From Coniferiporia sulphurascens (lineage: Eukaryota > Basidiomycota > Agaricomycetes > Hymenochaetales > Hymenochaetaceae): a stretch of DNA of 64,000 nt. The first letter of the stretch is position 1; every line of letters starts with the position of its first letter. A program made the position numbers and the translations under genes. The stretch lies in NCBI GenBank assembly GCA_002794785.1, contig NBBA01000011.1, positions 1,364,001 through 1,428,000 of the forward strand, read 5' to 3'. This document shows, piece after piece, positions 49,494 through 61,800 of the stretch. The notes below the pieces were generated by a model that worked only from the letters and a program-made list of their open reading frames with translations, ran no database searches and had not been told where the DNA came from.

Positions 49494-50255
49494 ATGTCGA
49501 ACGTCTACGTGAGTGTTATGTGTCCATTTCCCCCTGCATTCAGCGCAGGTACAGACCAGGTACTGACGCATATACCCTGCATTTGCTACTCTATGTATGG
49601 TACAGTTTGACATCACGATTAACGGCCAGGACGCTGGCCGCATCGTGTTCAAGCTCTTCGACGACGTTGTCCCGAAGACGACCAAGAACTTCCGTGAGCT
49701 CGCTACGGGCGTGCACGGCTTTGGCTACGCCGGCTCGGGCTTCCACCGCATCATCCCTCAGTTCATGCTCCAGGGTGGCGACTTCACGCGCCACAATGGC
49801 ACTGGCGGCAAGTCGATCTACGGCGAGAAGTTCGCTGGTAAATCTCATTTCCTTGGTCCTCGAGGATTTTGCGTTGATACGAGGATTGTCACAGACGAGA
49901 ACTTCAAGCTCACGCACGACCGCCCTTACCTCCTCTCAATGGCAAACGCCGGTGCGAACACCAACGGGTCGCAGTTCTTTATCACCACCGTCGTCACGTC
50001 TTGGCTCGACGGCAAGCACGTCGTTTTTGGTATGTTTTTAGTGCATCTTTTGCTGCCTCATCCACATCCATACGTGCTTGTTGATTATCGATGGCCCCAT
50101 CTTATCTTGATTACGTAACTCCTGAGACTGACTGATAATTATTTATAGGTGAGGTCATTGAGGGCCAGAACCTTGTCAAGCAAATCGAGGGCATTGGTTC
50201 CTCTACCGGTACACCTAAGTCGAAGGTCACCATCGCAAAGTCAGGCACACTCTGA
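49494..50255 (+). CDS. Cyclophilin-type peptidyl-prolyl cis-trans isomerase
   Basis: Cyclophilin A-like folding catalyst, cytosolic (no signal or extra domain). Exons 49494-49508, 49606-49837, 49895-50029, 50149-50255; 489 nt, 162 aa, the standard single-domain length. Active-site landmarks are complete: [16 protein letters not shown] with the catalytic Arg, the [17 protein letters not shown] block, and [12 protein letters not shown] with the cyclosporin-contact Trp. Exon 1 encodes only MSNVY. The protein ends [12 protein letters not shown]. Confidence 0.95.
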
Positions 50256-52607
50256 TTGTCAACAAAGTTTTGCGAGGGCTCAATAGCAAGGGGAAGGCAG
50301 GATGAAGAAAACAATCAATTGTAAATATAGTAAATCCGGTCTTGTTGCATTCGGCTGTTCATCCCGTGTACTGCGTGAATGTTAATGTATGCGCGGCGTT
50401 CTTCGATCATCAAAGCTTGCAGTGCTGGAAAGTTAACCATTCGCATGGGAATCAGTACAATTCGCGCACTTATATGAAGTTGATTGGTCGATTCAGTGAG
50501 ACCATAAACAAGAGTCTACGCGCGCCGGGTTTCTTCTATTCCAACAGCGTTCGAGGGTGCCCGCTAGATCATGCATAATGGATGGTTACCATCAACACCC
50601 CAAGGGAGGACCCAGATGTCAGAACGTGATCCAGCTGTATGCATCGCATGGCGCGACGACTGCTCTCCATTCTGGGAGAAGGTAGCGCCTCGGCGTTTAC
50701 ATGCATCCGTATAAGTAAGCATTACGATCGTAGACCCCAGCACGATGGATCAGAAGCTTGGTATAGACCGACGGCGAAGTCTACACCCGGTGCCAATGGA
50801 TCATTTGCGACCGTTCACAAGGTTCTTGATTTGTCTCTTTAGGACTCTGGGAGGACTAAGCTGTCTAAATCCCTAAAAATGTCGAAAGGCGGGCGATGAG
50901 TGGCTGATTGACTGAGAATGTCCCCCCTTTTTTTTTAAGAGACGGGGATTCACGGGAAAAATGGGTGATGATGGCTCAGATTGCGGTGCGTTATAAGGGG
51001 AAGCGCAGGCACGACTTCGGAGTGGAAGCTGCGCAAAAATGTAGCTCCTGTCCACGCAGGCCATTTGTTCGACTTTTTGGGTAAGTAAGTATCAATCCTG
51101 GAGGGAAAGCTCGAAGATGGAAAGCGTGCGCATGGTAAGGGGTCAAGCGTAGAGGTCTTGGCATAATATTGTGTGGGACTAGTACTCGCCTAGCCAAGTA
51201 CAGGTATTCCTCTCCCCGTTTGTTCGGTCAGATCTCAACAGCCTGAGGCATGCGTATACCTTGCAACGGAGCCGTCCTTGTTCAGTTTTTGGTTACAGCA
51301 TGTGGAGTTTGTAAGGCACATACAGTAACCATACAATTGGAATCGGGGCGTGGTAGATTGCACCGTCCTGGGCTGTGCGGACGCCTGTACTCGGACTGGG
51401 ATTCTACCGCCGGATACTCCAGTGTACCTGTTTTTCTGCCGCCGTAGTAAACGTCGCAGCATTTCGACTCGCACGTCACCTTCTCACTGGCTTGTTTACA
51501 TTAGACCTGGACCTGACCGAATCGATCCTAATAGTTCCGAATCGTACTTCGCAAGTGTGGCCGAGATGAAGTTGAGCGAGCATATGCAGCGCGTGCCTGA
51601 GTGCCCACAGATCTATTTGCGTCTGTTTGGGTATACACAAACACGAGCGCTTATTCGAAATTCGGAAAGCGCCCATTCTGCGGGTTCTGCTAATCGGTAG
51701 TTGTATCTGTACCTTCATCAACTATGAGCCCTGAGTCGCTGTCCTTTTTAAGTAGCTGGCGCTGTTCATTTCCTCGCAACTTCACGACGTCCTGTGAATT
51801 GTGATTCTGGAGAACCGAGTTTCAGCTGCCAGTGGTCTGATTGGATTAACGCTTCTTGAGGGGTTTATGCTTCATACCTCATCGGATCTATTATGTCTTT
51901 GAAACGGCTAATTAGATAAAAAATCACATATGGTTTTTCCATCTAGGCAGTATGAGAGTCCTGAATCTTATATGGTTTCTTTTTTTCTTTTTTTGAGACA
52001 CGAGCCATGCATATACGCATTACACAATACAGATATTCGATTTTAATCCGGCGTGCTGGCCTACATGTATCATCTCATTTTTCTCTTATATGGGGGTACC
52101 GAGTTCGGATAACACTGCTCTGTAGCATCATAAATACCACGAATCACCATTAATGAGCGAAATTAATCCGCGGTTCAGAGGCGGCGATGGCGGGCTGCGG
52201 AGATTACTAAAAAGGGAACTATAGGGGTTAGGCGGTGCTGCTTCAGATAACGGGTGCCCATGCTGCAGTTACAATCATCTTGGTGAAAGCAGCAGTCCGC
52301 AGTCCACAGCCAGCCAAGGTACCTCTTAAAGAAAAGGGCGGCGAAGCAAGATGGGCCATCTGTTTTCCCCAACCACCAATTGCATCTCCTTCTAAGCGCT
52401 GGTCTACTAACCGTCCTGCAGCGCCTTCCGAAGAGATCTATCTGCACGAACTTCGGAGTACTCGAGCATCTCGAGTCTCAACAGCCTCGCCGTCCCTGAT
52501 TGACGAATTTTTTCTCGTCGGGATTCTACGCCGCGCTAAAAGACCTGATTACGCAGACGGTCCGGAAGAGTGCTTTCGAAAGCTTGTGGCGTAGAAATTG
52601 AAGCCGG
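50256..52607. other. Gene-free spacer of 2.35 kb
   Basis: No supportable gene. It is AT-rich around 51850-52150 with poly-T runs. One plus-strand frame (52235-52594) has no domain signal and is taken as chance. Confidence 0.45.
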
Positions 52608-53761
52608 ATGATTATCAAGGAGGACAAACTCGCGCAAGTCGAGCCTGTACGCATCCTTGCCCCCCTTACTGACCTCAGCTTCGACGTTTGCTGACAAGAC
52701 GCAAAAAACTTGCAGGAGCCGCTCGTAGAGACCCCACCACCTTACTCGCTCGCGCCTGATGGGACAACTAACAGCGTACTTACGCTCGTCACAAGCGCGA
52801 ATACAAATGGAGGCGTGTCGGCGTCAGTGCCTCCAATCCAATCGTCTGCCGTAGCCTCGGGGTCCACACGAACCGCGGTAGCCACGGTGGTGGCTGCGGT
52901 GCCCCCACCTCCGCCAAATGTTCCACGCACAAGTTGCGTACACATACACCGCGAGAATCGTCAGCTCGCGGGGCGTTTCGTCATTGACCCGTACCTGCCC
53001 TTTCCGCCAGCCTCACACACGGGCTCTGAGGGTGCCGACGACGATGACGATATGGGTGTTTCACTGGGCGGCCGCGAGGAAAGTGCCGGACAGGGGCATG
53101 ATAGAAGACCAAACTTACGGCTGGACTGCCAGGGCGGGAGCATTGACGCGGGCGTGTGGGTCGTTGGCGGCGAAGCGGAAGGTCCGGACGGCGCGCCGAG
53201 GAGAAAAAAGGCCAAATTGGACGTGCGCGCGAAGGATGGCTATGTCATTGTCAAAATCGTGCGTCACTTGCTCATTGCTCGCTCATTTACATTTACTTCA
53301 GGCTCCGGCTGACCAGCTGCATCTCCTTTGCTACATAGAACACCTCAGAAGGTTCGCCTGCTTTCGCTTTGCGCATCGGCGCATGCAATGGCGGCGTCCG
53401 TGTGGGCATTCCTCGGTCATTCGTGGGTCCAGTTACAACGCGTACACATAACGGCTGGGTGCGCCTCGATCTCGCGCTCGCCGCATGCACGACGCACTTC
53501 AGCGAAGTGAACGGCACGCGCAAGGGCTTCGTGGGTGACTTCGCCAGTTCCGGATACGGTGCGTCGGTTTCACGTTAATCGGGTGTATTATCCCACTTTA
53601 CTAATTTCATAAAATACTGTTTCTGTATTCATTTAGGCGAAGGCGAGTGGCACGGCTCTTCAATCGACATCAACTGCGAAAACGGGCGCATTAAGCTGTT
53701 CTACCTTGACGAAGAAAAAGTCGCCAGTGGTTGGTTTGAGCGTCTATTTGGCACGAAATAA
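52608..53761 (+). CDS. DUF7330-like protein A
   Basis: Agaricomycete protein of unknown function, resembling the DUF7330 family from recall. Exons 52608-52637, 52716-53258, 53339-53558, 53637-53761; 918 nt, 305 aa. It has a short first exon (MIIKEDKLAQ), a low-complexity Pro/Ser/Thr part with a PPPYS motif, then the domain opening HIHRENRQLAGRFVIDPYLP, beta-strand-like segments (LDCQGGSIDAGVWV), NGGVRVGIPRSFVGPVTTRT, and the end SGYGEGEWHGSSIDINCENG with IKLFYLDEE. Several acceptors were possible at the second intron; TAG at 53338 was chosen because it keeps frame and the ALRIGACNGGVRVG strand. It faces the related gene at 54175-55721 tail to tail (413 bp). Confidence 0.85.
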
Positions 53762-54174
53762 GGTGTTTGTTATCGCTGGTACTGCGGCAACCTTTTTCTA
53801 GACTGCTGTCCCTTCTCTACAAATACAAAGGTACTTGTAACAATGTATAATATAAATTCCATCTGCATACGGAGATGCACCGTCCTAATGTAAAGTTACG
53901 AAGCGATTATAATTGTACAGTCTACACATCGATGCCATCCGAACAACGCAAGTGACAGATGGGCAATGGGTGATTTTGGGGGTAGGAAGAGCATAAAAGA
54001 TGAAGCTAGGCTGAAGTATACATATTGCAAAGAATAAGGAAATATCGGTCAATCAATCTTACATCATTAAGGAACACACACGTCCATCACATAGCCCTAT
54101 AACCCAAGCAAAACGTATATTAAGGGAACACAGATGGATGATGAGAACCGGGAGATATAAGCACGGCGCAACGG
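53762..54174. other. Convergent spacer between DUF7330-like genes
   Basis: 413 bp, AT-rich, holding both 3' UTRs. No other feature seen. Confidence 0.55.
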
Positions 54175-55721
54175 TTACCACGCCTTGTTAAGAAGTTTGG
54201 TGATGAGCCCGTTTTGCTTTTGCTGCGGAGGTTCGTCGTTGAAGAAGACGCCGATAGCTCCTGTACGACTCTCAATATGCAACTCGTCCAAGTAGCGTGC
54301 ACCCATGTGTTCAGAAAAGACTAGAGATAGCCGGATCAGCACAATGTGTCGTCGTTCGAACAATGGAGGTGGAGAGGTGAATTGGTAGAAATACGTACCT
54401 TCGGTAGGGTTAGTCCCAACGAAGTAACTGCCCCTCGCGTTTTTCCGTTGCTCGTACACCGCAGTAACGACTCCTTCCATCTCCTCAGAGAATTGAACTG
54501 GATGACGCGATGTGAATGCCAGATGGCCATCTGTACTCGTCCCCGCCGCACTACCAGCACTCTTTTCGGTATTCCATCCACTGGAACTGCCGCCGGCCGG
54601 GAGGTATATACTAGATGATGACGCAAACGTCGCGCGAGCCGGAGAGTCTGCAGAATCTGAGCGTGTAGGTGAATTGGCGAGCACAGATCCCACAAAGGTG
54701 CGCGGGATCCCGACGGAGATGTTCCCATACTTGGAGCTTAGGTGTATTCGCAGTCGCTGATGCGATTGTGCATGCTTAAAGTGTGCAAATTTGGCGTTTG
54801 AAAAATGACTGCAGATAGGGAAGGAGTATACTCACTATTCGAAGGGTGATAGAACCACCCTCGCTTCGAATATCAATGTCTGCGAAGGATTTGGTTTTTT
54901 GCGGCCACGAGAGCTCAGGGGGAGGGGAAGTCCAGCCATTACTCCAATAATCGCTGTCTTCATCCATCTTCATAAATCCGCCTTTGTAATGTTCACCCCT
55001 GTCCCCATCCTGACTCCCGCTTCTGTTTTTGCCCCTCGCCCTCCGCCTTCCACCCATTGCGCACCCTTCTCTCACCCAAACATCAACGCACACATCTCCG
55101 CTGCGCGTCACCAGACATAAGTTCGTGCGTTTCCCCTTGCCCTTTGCATTTCTCTTCCCGTCAACGAGGAGCACGTCCGGATCGTCCGGGAGAAGACAAT
55201 CTGGGACCGAAAGTTTAGGGTCGATCGCGAAAGAGCCTGTGATGGCAGCGGCGCCGCGTTGCACATATACATTGTTCGCCGCGCGTAAGTGCGATGGTGG
55301 ACCTTGGCGATGTAGGGGAAGTGAAGCTAGTGTGAACATAGGTGTTGTGGATCCGGTTGGGATGGAGAGCTGGGAGGTAGATGGGGATGGCACGAGAGCG
55401 GGAGATATTGGGCCATGGGGGACAAGCGTCTGTGTTGACTCGGAATACGAGCTGCCGAGGGCGAATGATGACGTTGAGGACTGTACACTGTGCGACGGGA
55501 ACGCAGCAGAGCGCGGCTGGTGATATGCTTGGACGCGCAAAGTGCTTGCTAAAGACAGAAGGCTGTCTGCAGCTGCAGGCACTGAGCCCCGCCTAGGCGA
55601 ATACGGCGGTAGAGACTCTCTCTGTAAAGTAGCTAAGTCAAAGAAAACCCCTTTTGTAAATGCTTGACGGAATGCGCACCCTGTCTTTTTCCTTGACATC
55701 AATCTCGTCCAAGAGGATCAT
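54175..55721 (-). CDS. DUF7330-like protein B
   Basis: Paralogue of protein A, same layout. Exons 55721-55680, 55621-54836, 54756-54399, 54320-54175; 1332 nt, 443 aa. The short first exon (MILLDEIDVKEKDR) joins RESLPPYSPRR, then a Ser/Pro-rich low-complexity part, then VYVQRGAAAITGSFAIDPKL, TRSGDVCVDVWV, a Lys/Arg and acidic insertion, ADIDIRSEGGSITLRI, SSKYGNISVGIPRTFVGS, and the end LHIESRTGAIGVFFNDE. It shares with A the G-x-F-x-IDP and N-x-[SR]-VGIPR-[TS]-FVG signatures and the intron after the ...I(V/T)(K/L)(I/R)I strand. Function unknown. Confidence 0.87.
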
Positions 55722-56513
55722 TGCTTTGTGTCCACCGCGAATTCTGTGTTGTACTGCCAAATGGCGCAGACTTAGTGAACAACTGCATCGTAGGGGGAAG
55801 AGTGCGTTAGCCGGGTATACACCAGAATTTTTATATCCTTAAATGCTTACTCCTAAGCGAGTCGGTCGGAGGAAAGATGGGAACGAGCAGACTCATTCTC
55901 GCCGCCGTGGTCACTGGCTAGCCACAAGCACTGCCGTCGGCAATTCGCCTGAGTTATTGATAGACCGTCACGCCGCCTCGAGTCGGGAGTCGGGATCGAC
56001 CATCCCTTTGCTCAATGCCCACAACAGCATTTCCTCTTAACTTCACGAAACAATTACGAAGCCATCTCTTTTCAAAATTAAAGTCACTTTCCGACGGCCC
56101 TTGCCTGATATTACCTGCTACTGGAAGTGTGGGTTACACGGGTTAAAATATCCACTGGGTGCCAGTCGTGCATCGTGCCCTGCGTCCTGGCACAAAACAG
56201 TGCTGCAGTCTTTGTAAACAACCTCCAGACATGGCTTTCCACTTCAACAACAAGCATAATGAGGACTGTGCGAGGCAGCCTGCAACTGGGCAGAGGTCAC
56301 AGTAATCACCAATAATGCTATAGACGGACTTTCTATAAAGACAATGAGCAGTCCTCGTGTGTGCCTTCCTGAACCTCCGAGATAGAGGAGTATGAAAAGT
56401 GTCTGAATCGTCTTCTAGCGTGAAGCACTAGCACGTACCTCGACTCCCCTTCACCCAGTTCGTTTCTACGGTCGACCTAAACTCCCTGTTGACCACTTTT
56501 TCTTTCCCCGAAA
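55722..56513. other. Divergent upstream region
   Basis: 792-bp spacer between DUF7330-like gene B (minus) and the single-module helical gene (plus); promoters of both. No gene supported. Confidence 0.5.
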
Positions 56514-58247
56514 ATGATCGCTTCCGGTACCCCCAGACGCTGGACTCAACCACCTACAGACCTCAGTGGACCAGATGCTCTGCCGTCATATGGTGCTCCT
56601 CATTCTATGCCCGTTTTCCCGCCAGATTATGCCCTACCAAGTAAACCGGAGCGTGAAGATACCATCGACTCCGACAAACTAATTCAGGATATCCGTGAAA
56701 TGTCCCATAATGTATTCACGACGCAGCAGTTGCTCGACAAGGTTTCCAATGTCCTTATTGAACTAACCCGGTACAATAACTCGGACAAGAAATTGCTAAA
56801 CATCCGTTACGGGTGGGACAAACTGGCGAAGGTATTTGTTTTATCTGAGTGATTACAGTTGAACCAATAAATCGCCCCCTCTCAAGGATTTCGCTGTGAT
56901 CGTCCTAAAGACAAGAAGACTAGCATCTGCGGGAGCTCAGACGATAGCAGGTCAGTGACTCTTTTAGCAAGAATGGACGACACCAACAGTCGTCCAGATT
57001 TCACCCAGAATCTAGGCCCATTTCTCGGGAGCTCTGAAGTCTCCGCGAATGACAAAATGGGTGAGATAGCGGATTACCGCGAGGTGCGTCCATCGACGAC
57101 TTACCTAATTCTCAAGCTTACCCGTATATCTCATCGCCTAGGGTATTAGAGAATCTAAAGGCTACAAGGAAGCTGAAGTCCTACGCTCAGAATTGCACGC
57201 AGTCATGCAACAAGTCAAAGCCTTTGAAAGCTCCTGGACGGCTTACACGGCACAAACGGCACATTCGTTAAGTTTGGCCAGTTCGATAAAGGATATACAG
57301 CAGGACGTGAAAATGTAACTATATCATTTATCAACTTGTAACGTATAGTTCCCGGCATGCTTATTTGACACCCAAATTTAGAGCAGGAAACCTAGTACGC
57401 TAAGCAAGTTCCAGGATAGACCCTCCGGACTGATCATCGGTCTCTTTGCTTAGCTTCTGCAGCTCGCAGCACGAACTGTGACCGAGGGGGTGGGCGCTGC
57501 TTTCATAATCGCAACGGGCGCCCTTTCGAAGAACATCCCCCACATCGCAACGGCCATCCCGGTATGTCTTACGGCATGGATCCACGCTTCCTAATCAAAC
57601 TCACATTTTCCTTTCTCTTTTCTTCCTCACTTACGATCCCGCTAGTTGGTGAAATTAATGGGCAGCGATTTCGTTGATACTTGCAGAGCGTTCAAGGAAA
57701 GGCGACGTGAGCGTGCTTTGGCTCAAATACTTCAGGTAGCAGCTTAAAGAAAGCCGACATTTTGATATCACAGATTTGAAGAAACAACTACGCGCAAAGA
57801 CGGAGCTCCTGTCGCAGGACTTCGACAAGAAGATGAGGGGAAAGAACGCAATATCAGGCTGCGATCCCAAACTCGCTTCGCTGCAGATGTCACTGGACGT
57901 TTTCGCGGGAATCTGGACTGCCGTACGTATTTTCTTTTCAGCTTTTACCCATCCCCCGCTAATAAATGCGACAGATGATAACGGACCTTGATGCATTGCA
58001 TCTGTTGTTCGAACCCGCTCAGAGCGAGGATGGTCACCATTCAGTAAGCCTCGTCCTCACCTATACCGAGTTCTTGCGCCTGATCGCGTATCCTGTGTGC
58101 TAGCATCTTGACCGACAGCTCGAGGAGATATTCGACTCGTACACCCACATCCAGAAGGCATTGAATCTGTATGCGCGAAACATGTCGTCTTTTGGCTCCG
58201 GATCCGCATTTTTGTGTGAGATCGAACACTCACTTCACCTCGCATGA
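56514..58247 (+). CDS. Single-module helical protein with conserved exon architecture
   Basis: Function not recognised. Ten exons: 56514-56831, 56887-56950, 56998-57083, 57142-57314, 57382-57394, 57463-57561, 57646-57706, 57774-57922, 57975-58043, 58104-58247; 1176 nt, 391 aa. A Pro/Ser-rich N-terminus (DALPSYGAPHSMPVFPPDYA) precedes long helices, a central hydrophobic segment (TEGVGAAFIIATGALSKN), and a C-terminal coiled coil (HLKKQLRAKTELLSQDF ... GIWTA). Exon 5 is a 13-nt micro-exon. Exon lengths and borders match the minus-strand modules at 58887-63620: WDKLAK|DF (64-nt exon), IAG|DF (86 nt), GIWTA| and a 69-nt exon. This shared structure fixed several ambiguous joins. A helical-bundle protein that contacts membranes is possible but unproven. 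Confidence 0.82.
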
Positions 58248-58886
58248 AGCCAGTCTACGCGCTAGACATTTGAAAGATGTAGGGTTAGTACTACTCTCGT
58301 GCTTTCCGAATTAACGGCGTCTGCGCCGGTCATCTACTATATTCCGAGCACGCAGGCCGTGATTGTGGGATCCTGACACGGGCTGTCCTAGGCTTTTCCG
58401 CACTCGCGCATCATTTATTTGCATTGTCTCTATACTCTGTAATTTTATACGTGTACCGATAAGGAGTAAACGTGGACTACCTGCGCGTTGAACACAGCTG
58501 ATATACAGAGAACAAGAATGAGGTACACGGCATTTGACGGATGAGTCAGCCACAAAGTTCAGTTTGCGTTTATGTGATACCGTAAGTTATAGCTTCTCAT
58601 GCCCGAGTGACACTGGGCTTTGTCCAATACAACATGAGGCATACGGGGATAGTTTTGAGCAGCACGGTGTGTTGCAGCGTTAATGGTTTCATTGAGGCTT
58701 CGTTTTACTCAACATAAGTAATGACTCCGATTCTATAAGTACCATTAGGGAAAAGATATCACTTTAAAACGCATGCTCATTCTACAACGAAAGACCTGCT
58801 AACAAGCAGCAGTGTCGCACCGTCTGAAATGGCGTGTTAAAAAAAAAGAAGACGATATATCACTGGTACAAAACGTGAAGAGCAAA
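58248..58886. other. Convergent spacer
   Basis: 639 bp between two convergent module genes; 3' ends only. No gene supported. Confidence 0.5.
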
Positions 58887-61800
58887 CTAATTTGTGCATG
58901 AACGGGCTTTACGAAGTAATCCCCCGAAAAAGCTGGAGATCTTCTCGGAAGCTTTTTTAAATATTCCGGCATCGCGACTTCGGGGCAACAGCTGATTGCT
59001 GGCAGAGTGCATTGTGTCATCCGACGGCACCTCCGCGTGCGTAATCGCCCACAAAAGATCGTACAGGAATTTATACAACTCCTGCGTAGCTGCTACCCTC
59101 CTGTTAAATAGCTGGATTATGCATTAATAATCCAGTTAATATGTGGAAACAGGCTGCTGAACAACTAACGTCCTCGTGCATGCCCTTTTCCGTGACAATC
59201 CTCAATTGAGTTTCGAGTTCGACGGTGTCGGCGCACAGCTAACTTGCATTCAGATTTTTTTTGGAAGGATTAATAAAGTGCTTATATCTCACCGCATTCC
59301 ACACAACCGAAATGGCTGCAAGCTGTTCAGAAATTTGTTCAATTTCTTCGCTACACCTTTCGGTATGTTCTCCCCAGGCATTCTCTCGCTGCGTCGCAAC
59401 TTTCCTCTTCCTGGCTATGTCTTCTTCAAGTCCTAATTAACTGGTGGTAAGCGTGAGATGACACGCTGATAGCTGTTTACTTACTATGTGCGTTCGCACT
59501 TTCCGACTAAAAATGCGCTCGATTGAATACGGCGCTTCCGCTCCAGGTTTAAAAAAAGATTGAACATACCGACAAAGCCTCGACAAACTTCTCCAAAACT
59601 TCACGTTTGCCCCAGAAGAGGCCTAGCACGGTGACGATTCCTACCTCTACACGACTACCAACTGGGTTCACTTTGTTGGGTTCTATACAAATACCTGCAA
59701 GCTAAGATCCGGTTAGAGTGCGTACTGCATAATGCAACACACACGACGCCATACCTTCATCCTGGAGGGCCGACAATTGTCGTTAATTTTTAATTGTTAA
59801 ACAGTCGAGAGTTACTTACCCCTTTAGTTGATCCTCCAGGCTCTCAATTTCTTCAGTCAACTTTTCTTTCCCCGAAAAGTCGGTAATCGAGATATCGAAG
59901 CTGAATTTCTGTACGTCCTTGCGTAGGACAAATATTTCCCTAGCAAGGGCATACATATTTTCAGAGTTGGGACCGAATAGTCTGGAACTCTCCACGTATA
60001 GCAGCTGAATAGAGACGCCCATCAGTACAGCTCACGGTGGGGTCGCTAACACCTACTGCTCTAAACTCGGCCAGTTGGCGTAATTTTATTTCCATACTAG
60101 AATCGCCTTTGCTCCCAATAAAACCGCAGAAGTTGTTGGCAAAGTCTGAAGTCGGGTATTGTTAGCGTCCATATGGGGTAGGCTACAGGACCCCCGAACG
60201 TAAAAAGAACACGAGCACAGAACTGACCATGTATTCGCCGCGCACTGTGTGATACTATGAAGTTTATCCTTAGCACGATCTTCTCAAACGTCTTTTTGAA
60301 CAAGCTTCAGTACTCAGGCTCGCACCCGATACAAAAAAAATACCTACCTCGCCCAATTCCGACCATGTTGTATAATATTGACTTATCAACACCTTATCAG
60401 AACCAGGTGGTGGGCTTTTCCAACGCGCTTGGACGGTCCGGAAAGAGGCTCTGATAGTTTTAATCCTCTCGGGAAGTTGGCGGGCTTTTTCAAGACTGTT
60501 GTGATGATGTTCCTTAAGACCTTGTGCATATGTTTCGTGGTCGTTATCGGCTGCAGCTACCGAATCTACGGCGCTGTGGGTGTCAGGCATGTCGTTCGAA
60601 CGATCTGGCCTGTCAACGTCTGTTGGTGCGGCACCAGATTGGCTCGACTTGGTGGTCCGCCTACTTGTCGTGTGGCCACTCGTGCTATGTTTCGTCCCAC
60701 TGCTACACTTTTCCTCCAATGGCTTATCCGTCTCAGCCTAGAGTCAATCCATCAATTAGATATCGTTGGCAAGCCGGAAATCTTCGCTACGAGAATTCGA
60801 GTTACGTACATGCGGAAGCGGAGGCTGCGGTTGTTCGGAATAAGGAATGTCGACATTGCTCCTACTGGGGGAAGGGCTCCTTTCCTGATGTCGAATAGTA
60901 GTAAATCCAACGCCTCGACGCTCTAGTTACGGGACGAACTTACATTATCATTTGATGCCGCCGGGCTCGGGGCATTGCCGGTGTCAGGCGTGCCGTTCGA
61001 GTGGTCTGGCCTGACGGCATCTGATGGCGTGGCGCCAGAACGGCTGGACTTGGTGGATCGCCTACTCGGCGTGTGGCCGCTCGTGCTATGTTTCGTCCCA
61101 CCGCTACGCTCTTCCTCCATTGGCTTATCCGTCTCAACCTAGAGTTAATCCATCAAATTAGATATTGTCAGCACATTGGAAATCTTCGCTACGAGAATCT
61201 GAGTTACGCACGTGCGGAAGCGGAGGCTGCGGTTGTTCGGAATAAGGAATGTCGACATTGCTCCCATTCGAAGAAGGGCCCCTTTCCTGATATCGAATAG
61301 TAATAAATCCAACGCCTCGACGCTCTAGTTACGGGATGAACTTACATTATCATTTGATACCGCCGGGCTTGGGGCATTGCCGGTGTCAGGCGTGCCGTTC
61401 GAGTGATCTGGTCTATCGGCATCTGTTGACGCGGCGTCAGAACGGCTGGACTTGGTGGATCGCATACTCGGCGTGTGGCTACTCGTGCTATGTTTCGAAA
61501 CAGGAGGGTCGTCACCATCCGTTTGCGATGTGCCAGTGCCGGTTTGAAGTTCCGGTATTTTACCGAATCCCCCGACTCCTGAGTGGTCAGACCTTAGTGA
61601 ACGGACTGATGCCGCGGGACTGTGGAAAATGATGTCGGGGATATCACTCGGTTGTTCATGTGCAAGCTCCCAAAGTACTTCTCGAAGGCGTTTGTACACA
61701 TCAATCAAAGGTTCAAGCCGTCTTTGGAATATCTTATAGAAATAATGATAGTCACAAGAACCACCTTATCGAGTATTCGTGTGACTCACTGTTTGGTGGG

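Noticed and set aside
56951..56967. A 17-nt intron or frameshift in the single-module gene (CAG|GTCAGT ... TTTTAG)
   Set aside because: Comparison with the minus-strand modules shows that the next exon starts at 56998 (DFTQNLGPF), giving a normal 47-nt intron and an 86-nt exon identical in length to the paralogue.
59420..59570. One-base frameshift in module 2 between EALS and LEEDIARK
   Set aside because: A 22-nt exon at 59506-59485 (SESANAH) with good splice sites carries phase 0 into phase 1 and removes the conflict.
60288..60320. Frameshift at the start of the second exon of module 2 (LFKKTFEK read with an extra C)
   Set aside because: Using acceptor AAAAAG at 60292 gives a 64-nt exon starting TFEKIV, the same length as in both paralogous modules.
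60540..61500. CRISPR-like or transposon-like reading of the 402-bp repeats
   Set aside because: The units are direct, long and exon-containing, with no spacers of constant size, no terminal inverted repeats and no transposase; they are a tandem duplication inside a gene.
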